Source: Alphaproteobacteria bacterium
Lineage (GTDB): Bacteria > Pseudomonadota > Alphaproteobacteria > SHVZ01
Direction of reading: 5' to 3'
DNA length: 61,015 nt
Assembly: GCA_016869285.1 (NCBI GenBank)
Contig: VGEN01000006.1
Coordinates: 1 to 61,015, forward strand
The notes beneath the pieces are model-generated. The model was not told where the DNA came from and did no database searches. It saw nothing but the letters and a program-made list of their open reading frames with translations. This document shows positions 26,095 through 34,528 of this stretch, piece by piece. The translations under genes and the position numbers were made by a program. Position 1 is the stretch's first letter; each line of letters starts with the position of its first letter.

Positions 26095-26871
26095 GTGGCG
26101 GAACCCCTTCTCAACGTCGCCGGTGTCACGCTTCAGTACAAAACGCCGGAGCATCTGGTCACGGCGACATACCGGGTCGACTTTCAGGTCTTCCCCTCCG
26201 ACCGGTTCGTGCTGCTGGGACCGTCCGGCTGCGGCAAGTCGAGCCTGCTGAAGTCGGTCGGCGGCTTCCTCAAGCCGGTCGAGGGCGAGATCCGCCTGTC
26301 CGGAAGCGAGGTCGAGCGCCCCGGCCCCGATCGCATGATGGTGTTCCAGGAGTTCGACCAGCTTCCGCCCTGGAAGACGGTCAAGGAGAACGTCATGTTC
26401 CCGCTGACGGCGAGCGGCAAGTTGGGACGGCGCGAAGCGGAGGAACGAGCGCGCGCCTATATCGCCAAGGTCGGCCTCGAGCGCTTCGCCGATGTCCACC
26501 CGCATATGCTCTCCGGCGGGATGAAGCAGCGCGTCGCGATTGCGCGGGCGCTGGCGATGGAGCCGGCGATCCTGCTGATGGACGAGCCCTTTGCCGCGCT
26601 CGATGCGCTGACCCGGCGCAAGATGCAGGAGGAGCTGCTCTATCTCTGGGAGGAGGCGCGCTTCACCGTCCTTTTCGTCACCCACTCGATCGAGGAAGCA
26701 ATCATCGTCGGCAGCCGCATCCTAGTGATGTCGCCGCATCCCGGGCGGGTCAAGGCCGAGCTCGACGCCGATGCTTTCGATCACCGCGCCGTCGGCGGCG
26801 AAGCCTTCCAGCGGCTGCAGACGCGCATTCACAACATGCTGTTCGCCGACCGGGTCGAGTCGCATGGCTGA
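26095..26871 (+). CDS. ABC transporter ATP-binding protein (SsuB/TauB type)
   Basis: 258 aa. Walker A GPSGCGKS, Q-loop MVFQEFDQLPPWKTV, signature LSGGMKQRVAIARAL, Walker B ILLMDEPFAALD and switch VTHSIEEA all intact. Energises the importer. GTG start 11 bases after the binding-protein stop; it overlaps the permease by 8 bases. Confidence 0.95.
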   Translation: MAEPLLNVAGVTLQYKTPEHLVTATYRVDFQVFPSDRFVLLGPSGCGKSSLLKSVGGFLKPVEGEIRLSGSEVERPGPDRMMVFQEFDQLPPWKTVKENVMFPLTASGKLGRREAEERARAYIAKVGLERFADVHPHMLSGGMKQRVAIARALAMEPAILLMDEPFAALDALTRRKMQEELLYLWEEARFTVLFVTHSIEEAIIVGSRILVMSPHPGRVKAELDADAFDHRAVGGEAFQRLQTRIHNMLFADRVESHG

Positions 26872-27748
26872 CGACACCGCGAAGCCCGCGCCGCCGAAGC
26901 GGCCGGAGTTCGAGCGGACGCTGCCGCCGCTCGGGGCCGTCGGCGACGTTGCCCGGCCGCTCTCGGGTTTCGAGCGCCTGATCAACCTCACCAGCACGCG
27001 CCGCATCCTGATTGTGCTGGTGCTGGCGGCGGCCTGGCAGGCCTATGGCGCCTGGCTTTCCAACCCGCTGATCTTCCCGCCCTTTGCCAGTGTCATCGAC
27101 GCTCTCTGGGACTCTATCGCGAGGCGCGGGTTGCTCTGGCGGGCCTGGGCGTCGATTGCGGTGCTGGCCAAGGGCTACCTCATCGGCGTCGTGCTCGCGC
27201 TCGCGATCACCGCGCTCGCCGTTTCGACCCGGGTCGGAAGCGACTTGCTTTCGACGCTGACCGCCATGTTCAATCCGCTGCCGGCAATCGCGCTGCTGCC
27301 GATCGCTCTGCTCTGGTTTGGCCTCGGCGAGACCTCGCTCGTGTTCGTGCTCGTGCACTCCGTCTTGTGGCCGCTGGCCCTCAACACTCATGCCGGCTTC
27401 ACTGCGGTGACCGACACGCTGCGCATGGCCGGACGCAACTACGGCCTCTCTGGTATCCGCTACGTGGCTCTTATCCTGATCCCCGCGGCCTTTCCGTCGA
27501 TCCTGGCGGGGCTCAAGATCGCCTGGGCTTTCGCGTGGCGCACGCTGATTGCGGCCGAGCTGGTCTTCGGCGTCTCTTCGCGCTCGGGCGGGCTCGGCTG
27601 GTTCATCTTCGAGAACCGCAACGAGCTGAACATTCCGGAGGTCTTCGCCGGGCTGGTCATGGTCATCCTGATCGGCCTTGCCATGGAGGGTGTGGTGTTC
27701 CGCGCGATCGAGGCGCGGACCGTGCGCCGCTGGGGCATGCAGCGATGA
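26864..27748 (+). CDS. ABC transporter permease (SsuC/TauC type)
   Basis: 294 aa, six hydrophobic segments after a charged 40-residue N-terminus, and the EAA-type loop around GLSGIRYVALILIPAAFPS. ATG 26864 is chosen for the short overlap with the ATPase gene. Its stop overlaps the Fe-S subunit start (ATGA), which is what links transport directly to the oxidoreductase genes. Confidence 0.93.
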   Translation: MADDTAKPAPPKRPEFERTLPPLGAVGDVARPLSGFERLINLTSTRRILIVLVLAAAWQAYGAWLSNPLIFPPFASVIDALWDSIARRGLLWRAWASIAVLAKGYLIGVVLALAITALAVSTRVGSDLLSTLTAMFNPLPAIALLPIALLWFGLGETSLVFVLVHSVLWPLALNTHAGFTAVTDTLRMAGRNYGLSGIRYVALILIPAAFPSILAGLKIAWAFAWRTLIAAELVFGVSSRSGGLGWFIFENRNELNIPEVFAGLVMVILIGLAMEGVVFRAIEARTVRRWGMQR

Positions 27749-28458
27749 CGACGCTCGAGGTCGAGATCTGGCGCGGTGCCGAGGAGGGGCGCTACGAGAC
27801 CTATGAGGTGCCGAGCCAGCCGAGCCAGACCGTGCTCGACCTCGTCACCTATGTGCAGCGGAAGCTCGACCCCAGCCTTGCCTATCGCTTTGCCTGCCGG
27901 GTCGGCGTCTGCGGCAGCTGCGCCATGACCGTGAACGGCACGCCGCGTTGGACCTGCCGCACCCACGTACAGAAGGTCGCGACCCAGGGCCGCGTTCGTA
28001 TCGCGCCGCTACGCAACCTGACGGTGGTGAAAGATCTCGCGACGGACATGGCGCCCTTCTTCGACAAAGTGCAGGAGGCGAGGGGGCGCTTCATCCCCTC
28101 CGACGCGGCGGCGAAGAGCGTTGCCGAGGTCCCGCCCGAAGAACCAAAACGCAAGGAGGCCGATGCCGGCATCGAGTGCATCGGGTGCGGTGTTTGCCAC
28201 GCCGCTTGCGACGTCGTCCGCTGGCTGCCGGAATACCTCGGCCCGGCCGCGCTCAACCGCGCCTGGACCCTGGTCAATGATGCGCGTGACGGCGATCGCA
28301 TCGGCCATCTCCGGGCGATCGCCGAGGATGCCGGCTGCCACGCCTGTCACGCGCATCAGAGCTGTGCCGAGCATTGCCCGGTCGGCATCAACCCGACCCG
28401 CTCGATCTCCGGCCTCAAGCGGCTGGTGCTGATGGCCGCGATCCGGGGGCGTCTGTGA
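27745..28458 (+). CDS. Succinate dehydrogenase/fumarate reductase-like iron-sulfur subunit
   Basis: 237 aa. The cysteines of all three clusters are visible: [2Fe-2S] C51, C56, C59 and C71 (ACRVGVCGSC...WTC); [4Fe-4S] C145, C148 and C151 in CIGCGVCHAAC, with one later Cys in the C-terminal group; [3Fe-4S] group C201, C207 and C211 in CHAHQSCAEHCP. Electrons would pass from the flavoprotein to quinone. It is probably a second, dedicated complex, since the usual sdhCDAB order with TCA neighbours is absent. Confidence 0.9.
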   Translation: MTTLEVEIWRGAEEGRYETYEVPSQPSQTVLDLVTYVQRKLDPSLAYRFACRVGVCGSCAMTVNGTPRWTCRTHVQKVATQGRVRIAPLRNLTVVKDLATDMAPFFDKVQEARGRFIPSDAAAKSVAEVPPEEPKRKEADAGIECIGCGVCHAACDVVRWLPEYLGPAALNRAWTLVNDARDGDRIGHLRAIAEDAGCHACHAHQSCAEHCPVGINPTRSISGLKRLVLMAAIRGRL

Positions 28459-28787
28459 AGCGGCCGGAGCTCTGGCTCTATGTCGCGCAGCGCGGCTCGG
28501 CGCTGGTGCTGGCGCCTTTGGTGCTGCTGCATCTCGGCGTCATCCTCTATGCGGTGGCGGGTGGCCTTTCCGCCGCCGAGATCCTCGGGCGGACGCGCAC
28601 AAGCTGGATCTGGCCGGCAACCTACGGCCTCTTCGTCGTTGCCGCGGCGATCCATGCGGCGATCGGGCTTCGTGTCGTCCTGCGCGAATGGACGTCGTGG
28701 CGCGACAGCTCGCTCGACATTGCGACCGTTGGCTTCGGGTTGACGCTGCTGCTTCTCGGCTTCCGTGCCGTGCAGGCGATCGCGTAA
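28455..28787 (+). CDS. Membrane anchor subunit of the SDH/FRD-like complex (first)
   Basis: 110 aa with three hydrophobic helices. His residues in VLLHLGVILY and AAIHAAIGL could ligate haem or line a quinone site. GTG start overlapping the Fe-S gene stop, and TAATG overlap with the second anchor gene. It resembles a FrdC/SdhC-type anchor by size and position. Confidence 0.8.
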   Translation: MKRPELWLYVAQRGSALVLAPLVLLHLGVILYAVAGGLSAAEILGRTRTSWIWPATYGLFVVAAAIHAAIGLRVVLREWTSWRDSSLDIATVGFGLTLLLLGFRAVQAIA

Positions 28788-29116
28788 TGCGTCGCCACGC
28801 CTCATACCGGGCCTTTCTGGTCCATCGCCTCTCGGGTGTCGCGCTTGCGCTGTTTCTGCCGGTGCACCTGGTCGTGCTGGGGCTCGCGCTCGAAGCCGCG
28901 GCCCTCGACGGCTTCCTCAATTGGTCGGCGCAGCCGCTGGTCAAGGCAGCCGAGACCATCCTTGTCGTCCTGCTGGCGCTCCACCTGTTCGGCGGCTTGC
29001 GACTGCTCGCAATCGAGCTGCTGCCCTGGAGCGACCGGCAGAAGGATTGGATCGGCTGGGCCGCGGCGGCCGCGCTCACGGTCGGCGCCGGCTTCGTCGT
29101 GAGGTCCTTCATATGA
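28787..29116 (+). CDS. Membrane anchor subunit of the SDH/FRD-like complex (second)
   Basis: 109 aa, three hydrophobic helices, with SYRAFLVHRLSGVALALFLPVHLVVLG at the start: the HRxSG motif is typical of SdhC cytochrome b subunits. A third His lies in ALHLFGGLRLL. Overlaps both neighbours by one to four bases. Confidence 0.82.
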   Translation: MRRHASYRAFLVHRLSGVALALFLPVHLVVLGLALEAAALDGFLNWSAQPLVKAAETILVVLLALHLFGGLRLLAIELLPWSDRQKDWIGWAAAAALTVGAGFVVRSFI

Positions 29117-30828
29117 GCGGGATCGAGCGACACGAGACCGACCTTCTGATCCTCGGATCCGGTGGAGCCGGCTTGCTCGCCGCGCTGCACGCCGATGACA
29201 AGGACCCCAGCCTCAAGATCACCATCGCGGTCAAAGGCCTGCTCGGCAAGAGCGGCTGTACGCGCATGGTGCAGGGCGGCTACAACGTCGCCCTCGCGCC
29301 CGGTGACTCGCTTCAGCGCCACTTCATGGACACGATCGAGGGTGGCAAGTGGCTGAACCACCAGGAGCTCGCCTGGCGGCTGGTCGAGGGTGCGGTCGAG
29401 CGCATCATCCAGCTCGAAAACCGCTGGGGCTGCTTCTTCGACCGCAACCCCGACGGCAAGCTTCACTTCAAGGCCTTTGCCGGACAGACCGTCGACCGCA
29501 CGGTGCACAAGGGCGATCTTACCGGCATTGAGATCATCAACCGCCTGGCCGAGCAGGTCTGGGCCCGCGGCATCAGGCGACTGGAGGAGCACCGCGCGCT
29601 GGCGCTGATCCCCGCGCGCGACGGCGAGCGTCTTTCCGGCGTGGTGCTGCTCGATGTGCGGACCGGCGAGTTCCGGTTCATCGCCGCCAAGGCGGTGCTG
29701 CTCGCTACCGGCGGCGGGCCGACCATGTATCTCTACCACACGCCATCGGGCGACAAATCCTGCGACGGGCTCGCCATGGCGCTTCGCGCCGGTCTCAAGC
29801 TTCGCGACATGGAGATGGTGCAGTTCCATCCGACTGGGCTCATCGCCGGCAAGGACACCCGCATCACCGGCACGATCATCGAGGAGGGCCTGCGCGGTGC
29901 CGGCGGCCATATCCTCGACGGGTCCGGCGAGCGCTTCATGCACAGATACGATCCGCGCAACGAGCGCGCGACCCGCGACATCGTCAGCCGCGGCATGTAT
30001 GACCAGATGCGCGCCGGCAAGACCGGGCCGAACGGCGGGGTCTTCATCACGATGAAGCACCTCGATCCGGCAATGGTCCGCCGCCAGTTCAAAGGAATGG
30101 TCACGCGTTGCGCCGATGTCGGCTTCGACCTGGTCGGGGGCGATGTCGAGGTGGTGCCGACGGCTCACTATATGATGGGGGGCGTCGTTTTCGACCTCGG
30201 ATGCCGGACCTCGCTGCCTGGCCTCTTCGCCGCGGGCGAGGATACCGGCGGCGTCCACGGCGCCAACCGGCTCGGCGGCAATGGCGTCGCCAACTCGACC
30301 GTCTATGGCGGCATTGCCGGCGAAACTATGGCCGCGTTCGTGAAGTCCGGGGGCGGCATCGTCGCGCCCGACGAAGCCGCGATCGAGGCCGCGGTCGCCG
30401 ACGCGCTCCGGCCCTTCTCGCGCAAGCCCGGCGATCTCAACGATCTCCGCGAACGGCTCTACCGCCTCATGTGGGACGATGTCGGCATCGTCCGCGACGA
30501 AGCCGGCCTCACGCGCGGCCAGAAGGCTTTGGACGAACTTGCGACCGAGCTAGGCGAGGCCGGCTTGCCGGATACGACGCGGGCCTTCAACCTGACCTGG
30601 GCGGACTGGCTCAGCCTCGACAGCCTGATCCTGACCAGCCGTGCCATCGCCGCCGCCGCGCTCAAGCGCGACGACTCACGTGGCGCGCATTACCGTTCGG
30701 ACTTCCCGGAGACGGGATCGCTCGAGCGGTCGGAGAACACCGTCGTCACGCTTAAGGAGAACCGGATCGCCGTGACCACCGAGCCCGTCGCCTTCACCCG
30801 CGTCCGCCCGGGACAAACTTTGTCGTGA
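29113..30828 (+). CDS. SDH/FRD-like flavoprotein subunit with Cys at the covalent-FAD His position
   Basis: 571 aa. The FAD motif LLILGSGGAGLLAALHA begins near residue 11. At the site that in SDH/FRD reads SHT-xx-AQGG (His carries FAD covalently) this protein reads SGCTRMVQGG, so Cys replaces His and FAD is probably not bound in the standard covalent way. Active-site-type motifs VQFHPTGL, HGANRLGGNGVANSTVYGG and GAHYRSDFPE are kept. It overlaps the second anchor (ATGA) and the hydratase alpha gene (GTGA). A dicarboxylate oxidoreductase; the direction and exact acid are unknown. Confidence 0.9.
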   Translation: MSGIERHETDLLILGSGGAGLLAALHADDKDPSLKITIAVKGLLGKSGCTRMVQGGYNVALAPGDSLQRHFMDTIEGGKWLNHQELAWRLVEGAVERIIQLENRWGCFFDRNPDGKLHFKAFAGQTVDRTVHKGDLTGIEIINRLAEQVWARGIRRLEEHRALALIPARDGERLSGVVLLDVRTGEFRFIAAKAVLLATGGGPTMYLYHTPSGDKSCDGLAMALRAGLKLRDMEMVQFHPTGLIAGKDTRITGTIIEEGLRGAGGHILDGSGERFMHRYDPRNERATRDIVSRGMYDQMRAGKTGPNGGVFITMKHLDPAMVRRQFKGMVTRCADVGFDLVGGDVEVVPTAHYMMGGVVFDLGCRTSLPGLFAAGEDTGGVHGANRLGGNGVANSTVYGGIAGETMAAFVKSGGGIVAPDEAAIEAAVADALRPFSRKPGDLNDLRERLYRLMWDDVGIVRDEAGLTRGQKALDELATELGEAGLPDTTRAFNLTWADWLSLDSLILTSRAIAAAALKRDDSRGAHYRSDFPETGSLERSENTVVTLKENRIAVTTEPVAFTRVRPGQTLS

Positions 30829-31769
30829 GCGGGCCTCGCCTGATCGCCGCATCGGCCATCGAGGACGTCGCCTTCGAGCTGACGCGCCAGGCGGCGATCG
30901 TCATCCCGAAGGACTATTCCGACGGCATCAAGGCGATGCTGGAAACCGAGGAGAACGAGCTTTCCAAGTTCGTGCTCAAGGCCATGGTCGAGAATTGGGA
31001 GGCGGCCGAGACTGATCGCCGCGCCATGTGCGCCGATACCGGTCTGCCACGCTTCTATGTGAAGGCTGGCAACGAAGCTATGGTCGAGGGCGGCTTCGTC
31101 GCGCTCGAAAAGGCCCTCCGCCGTGCCGTCGCCCGCGCCACCAGCGAGGTGCCGCTCCGGCCCAACCGCGTGCATCCGCTTTCGCGCGCCGATCACAACA
31201 ACAATGTCGGCATCAGGGCGCCCGAGATCGACTATTCCTTCGAGCCCGAGGCCGATTGGCTCGACCTCACCACCGTGCACAAGGGCGGCCTCTTCGGCAC
31301 CGACTACCGGATGCTGTTTCCGGGCGACGGTCTGGACGGCATCAAGAAGTTCTTCCTCGACGTGCTGGTCCAGTTCGGCCGGCGCGGGCTCGCCTGCCAG
31401 CCGGCGATCATCGGCATCGGCCTCGGCGGGTCGAAGGACACGGCCATGACGATCGGCAAGCAGGCGGCATGCCTGCGCATCGTCGGCGACCGCAATCCGG
31501 ACCCGAAGATCGCCGCGCTCGAGGCCGAGCTGAAGGCGCTCGGCAACTCGATCGGCATGGGGCCCATGGGCTTCGTCGGCACCTCGATGGTCGTCGATTG
31601 CCATATCGAGGTGGCGCACACGCATACCGGCGGCATGCCGATGAGCGTGCATGCGTTCTGCCTCTCCTCGCGCCGCGCGGTTGCGCGCCTCCGTGCCGGC
31701 GGCAAGGTCGAGTACCGGACCGACCCGGCCTGGTTCACCTCTTATCATCGCCGGGAGGGCGTGGAATGA
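30825..31769 (+). CDS. Class I fumarase-like hydratase, alpha subunit
   Basis: 314 aa, the N-terminal half of class I (Fe-S) fumarases and tartrate dehydratases as a separate protein. The three cluster cysteines are in place: C69 in MCADTGLP, C191 in ACQPAIIGIGLGGS and C259 in VVDCHIEVAHTHTGG. Substrate loops LRPNRVHPLSRADHNNNVG and HKGGLFGTD differ from typical FumA. GTG start overlapping the flavoprotein stop; it pairs with the next gene. Confidence 0.92.
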   Translation: MSGPRLIAASAIEDVAFELTRQAAIVIPKDYSDGIKAMLETEENELSKFVLKAMVENWEAAETDRRAMCADTGLPRFYVKAGNEAMVEGGFVALEKALRRAVARATSEVPLRPNRVHPLSRADHNNNVGIRAPEIDYSFEPEADWLDLTTVHKGGLFGTDYRMLFPGDGLDGIKKFFLDVLVQFGRRGLACQPAIIGIGLGGSKDTAMTIGKQAACLRIVGDRNPDPKIAALEAELKALGNSIGMGPMGFVGTSMVVDCHIEVAHTHTGGMPMSVHAFCLSSRRAVARLRAGGKVEYRTDPAWFTSYHRREGVE

Positions 31770-32425
31770 AAGAGATCCGCCTCAAGGCGCCGGTCCAGCC
31801 CGAGGATCTGGCGAAGCTCGAAGCCGGCATGGTTGTCTATCTCGACGGCGTTCTCTACACGGGCCGCGAAGGCCTCTATCGGCGCGTCCTAGACGAAGGT
31901 CTAGGACCGCCGGTCGAACTCGCCGCCGTCTCCAACGTGAACTTTCACTGCTCGCCGGCGGCAGCTGTCCGTCCGGATGGCAGCTACCAGGTCGGCGCCG
32001 TCACCGCGACCGCAAGCTTCCGCTTCTCGAAGTGGATGAGCCGCTGGTTCGATGTCTCGGGTTGCCGCATGATCATCGGCAAGGGCGGCATGTCGGAGGA
32101 GGACTACCGCCAGCACTTCGTGCCGAACGGAGCGGTCTATCTGACCACGGTCGGGTACGGCACGGGCGCGCTGCTCGGCCGCGGCATCAAGCGGGTGCGC
32201 TCGGTGCATTGGCTCGAAGAGCTGGGTATCGCTCAGGCAATGTGGATATTTGAGGTCGAGGCCTTCGGTCCGTTCCTCGTCGATGGCGACCTCAAGGGCA
32301 ACAGCCTCTTCGAGATCGAGAACCGTAAGGTCAACGCCAAGTTGACCGATGCCTATGCCGGCCTCAAGGAGCCGGCGCTTCGTCGCTACGGCGAAACGAC
32401 CTCGCGCAGGGACGAGGTCATCTGA
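31766..32425 (+). CDS. Class I fumarase-like hydratase, beta subunit (divergent)
   Basis: 219 aa, corresponding to the C-terminal fumarase domain. The fold is recognisable (MVVYLDGVLYTGREGLYRRVL, then VSGCRMIIGKGGMSEE and a late EVEAFGPFLVDGDLKGNSLF). The loop that in ordinary fumarases reads ARDxAHKR here reads GREGLYRRVL, so the substrate site differs. ATGA overlap with the alpha gene. Last gene of the nine-gene operon. Confidence 0.87.
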   Translation: MKEIRLKAPVQPEDLAKLEAGMVVYLDGVLYTGREGLYRRVLDEGLGPPVELAAVSNVNFHCSPAAAVRPDGSYQVGAVTATASFRFSKWMSRWFDVSGCRMIIGKGGMSEEDYRQHFVPNGAVYLTTVGYGTGALLGRGIKRVRSVHWLEELGIAQAMWIFEVEAFGPFLVDGDLKGNSLFEIENRKVNAKLTDAYAGLKEPALRRYGETTSRRDEVI

Positions 32426-32494
32426 GACATCTTGCCGTGCGCGAGTTGACGAGGCAGGCTCTGTCTCTGGGGGGAGCGTAGAGGAACAACGCTG

Positions 32495-32911
32495 ATGAAT
32501 ATCGGCGCCGCTGCTGAACGCTCGGGCATGCCGCCCAAGACTATTCGCTACTACGAATCCGTCGGCTTGATTCAGCCGGCGGAGCGCCGCGGCAATGGCT
32601 ATCGCGACTACTCCGACAAGGATGTCGCAACCTTGCGCTTCGTCCATCGCGCGCGCGGCCTCGGCTTCACCATCGAAGAGTGCCGCGAGCTGCTGGCGCT
32701 CTATCGCGACCGCGAGCGGGCGTCGGGCGAGGTGAAGCGGATCGCGCTCGACCGTGTCGCCACCATTGACGGCAAGATCGCCGAGCTGCAGGGCATGCGC
32801 TCGGCGCTGATGATGCTGGCGCATCGCTGCCACGGCGATGACCGGCCGGATTGTCCGATCTTGGAGGATCTGGCGAATGCAAGCGGCGTCGGCCGCGAGC
32901 ATAACGACTAG
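32495..32911 (+). CDS. cueR: CueR/HmrR-type MerR-family copper regulator
   Basis: 138 aa. The N-terminal HTH of MerR proteins (MNIGAAAERSGMPPKTIRYYESVGL) and a dimerisation helix, then a C-terminal metal loop HRCHGDDRPDCPIL with two Cys eight residues apart, the Cu(I) site of CueR. No copper ATPase, chaperone or multicopper oxidase lies in the window, so its target is elsewhere or it controls the adjacent genes. A spacer of 69 bases separates it from the hydratase. Confidence 0.88.
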   Translation: MNIGAAAERSGMPPKTIRYYESVGLIQPAERRGNGYRDYSDKDVATLRFVHRARGLGFTIEECRELLALYRDRERASGEVKRIALDRVATIDGKIAELQGMRSALMMLAHRCHGDDRPDCPILEDLANASGVGREHND

Positions 32912-32915
32912 GAAA

Positions 32916-32947
32916 GGCCCTCCCCCGGCTGGGCCGGGAGAGGGGCC
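32916..32947. terminator. GC-rich hairpin between cueR and the convergent binding-protein gene
   Basis: GGCCCTCCCCCGGC (32916-32929), loop TGG, GCCGGGAGAGGGGCC (32933-32947) pair with small bulges. There is no T-run on either side. It may be a bidirectional transcript end. Its arms resemble the hairpin at 59869-59896. Confidence 0.55.
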
Positions 32948-32953
32948 GTACAG

Positions 32954-34528
32954 CTACTTCTTCTCGACGTTCCAGAAGACGAATTCGCTGGCATTGACCA
33001 CGCCGGCGATGTTGTCGCGCCAGGCCTTCGGTGCCAGGAACTGCCCGGTCACGACATAGGGCATGATCTGGTAGAAGCGCTCCTGCAGCGAGTCCATCGC
33101 AGCCTTGCGGTCGGCTGGCGTCGCCGCCGCGAAGAAGCGCGACTTCCGCGCCTCAAGCTCCTGGTCGCACGGTGCCGGAACGAAGGTGGTGGTGTTGCAC
33201 GGTGCGCGGAGCTGGGTCGCGGTCAGCGGGCTGCCCACGACGCGGGCGGGCGCCCAGGTCGGATGCATGTGCCAGCCCGGCGAGCCCGGACCCGGCTTGT
33301 CGCCGCGCGCCGCGCGCGTGACGACGGCGCTCCAATCGTTAGCCTGCAGATCGACGTTGAAGCCGGCATCCCGCATCAGCTGGGCCATGACCACCGCCAT
33401 CTGGTGAAGGATGTGCTGATCGGTCGGGTCCATGAGCACGATCGGCTCGCGATTGTAGCCGGCCTTGGCGAGCAGCTCCTTCGCCTTGGCGACGTCGGCC
33501 TTGGCGAAAGGCGCGGCGCCGGCAGCGCTTTCGTTCGGCGAGCCGCAGGCCATGATCGACTGGCACGGCCTCTCATAGGCGCGATCGCCGATGGTCGCAG
33601 TCAGAAACTGCGCCTGGTCGACGACATGGGCCAGCGCCTGGCGGATCTCCGGCTTGTCGAACGGGGCGGCATGGGTGTTCAGCATGAAGAAGCCCTGGCT
33701 TCCCAGCTGGTCCATGACTTGGACCTTCACGCCGGGTGCCCTCTTGAGCAGCGGCAGCAGATCGACCGCGGGGATCTCGACGACATCGACCTCGCCGCGG
33801 ATCAGCGCCTGGACCTGGGTGTTCGGGTCCGGAATATAGATCCACTCGACGCGGTCGAGCTTAGCGGTCTTGCCGCCCCAGAATCCGTCGGGCGCCTCGG
33901 TCCGCGGCTTGTAATTCGCGTTCTTCCGGTAGACCGCCTTGCTGCCCGGAACCCATTCCTCAAAGACGAAGGCGAAGGGTCCGGAGCCGACGACGTTCTT
34001 GAACTGGATCTGGGTGAAGGGATCGGCCTCGGTGTCCCTTTGCGGCAATACGAAGGTCGGCTGGATCGCATCCGAGAGGGTTTCCAGCACGAGGCCGAAA
34101 CGCTCCTTGAAGGTGATCTCGAAGACGCGGTCGTCCTTAGGTGTGATCGCGGCCATGCGGGCACGCATGGTGGTGCCGCTTGCCTTGCGCTTGGACCAGC
34201 GTTCGAGGGAGGCAGCGGCGTCCTTGGCCGTGATCGGCGTGCCGTCGGAGAAGGTCATCCCGGATCGCAGGGTGAAGGTCCAGGTCAGCCCGTCGGGGCT
34301 CGCCGTCCAGGACTCGACCGCCTGCGGCTTCGGCTCGTTCTTGGAATCGTAGGAGAAGAGCGGCTCGTAGACGAGGTAGCCGTGGTTGCGGGTGATCGCC
34401 GCCGTGGTCCAGGCGGTGTCGAGGATGCGGAGATCGGCCTGCGGTACGAATTTGAGCGTCGTCTGCGCATAGGCGGGCGCCGCCAACGCGAGGCCGAGCG
34501 CCGCGGTCGCGAGCAACATCTTCTTCAT
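32954..34528 (-). CDS. Peptide/nickel-type (family 5) ABC solute-binding protein
   Basis: 524 aa, periplasmic. Signal peptide with cleavage near PAYA-QT (residue 21). Family 5 markers: LKFVPQADLRILDTAWTTA at the start, AVESWTASPDGLTWTFTLRSG and a FSDGTPITAKDAAASLERW region. RBS GGGAGGA before ATG 34528, whose ATG overlaps the stop of the Gfo/Idh gene. No permease or ATPase genes adjoin, so it borrows a transporter or its partners lie elsewhere. It may bind peptides, sugars or opine-like compounds. Confidence 0.9.
   Translation of the reverse strand: MKKMLLATAALGLALAAPAYAQTTLKFVPQADLRILDTAWTTAAITRNHGYLVYEPLFSYDSKNEPKPQAVESWTASPDGLTWTFTLRSGMTFSDGTPITAKDAAASLERWSKRKASGTTMRARMAAITPKDDRVFEITFKERFGLVLETLSDAIQPTFVLPQRDTEADPFTQIQFKNVVGSGPFAFVFEEWVPGSKAVYRKNANYKPRTEAPDGFWGGKTAKLDRVEWIYIPDPNTQVQALIRGEVDVVEIPAVDLLPLLKRAPGVKVQVMDQLGSQGFFMLNTHAAPFDKPEIRQALAHVVDQAQFLTATIGDRAYERPCQSIMACGSPNESAAGAAPFAKADVAKAKELLAKAGYNREPIVLMDPTDQHILHQMAVVMAQLMRDAGFNVDLQANDWSAVVTRAARGDKPGPGSPGWHMHPTWAPARVVGSPLTATQLRAPCNTTTFVPAPCDQELEARKSRFFAAATPADRKAAMDSLQERFYQIMPYVVTGQFLAPKAWRDNIAGVVNASEFVFWNVEKK

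Noticed and set aside
25100..32425. A normal TCA-cycle sdh operon
   Set aside because: The order (B-C-D-A plus split fumarase), the ABC importer genes in front and the changed FAD-linkage site do not fit the usual sdhCDAB operon next to mdh/suc genes.
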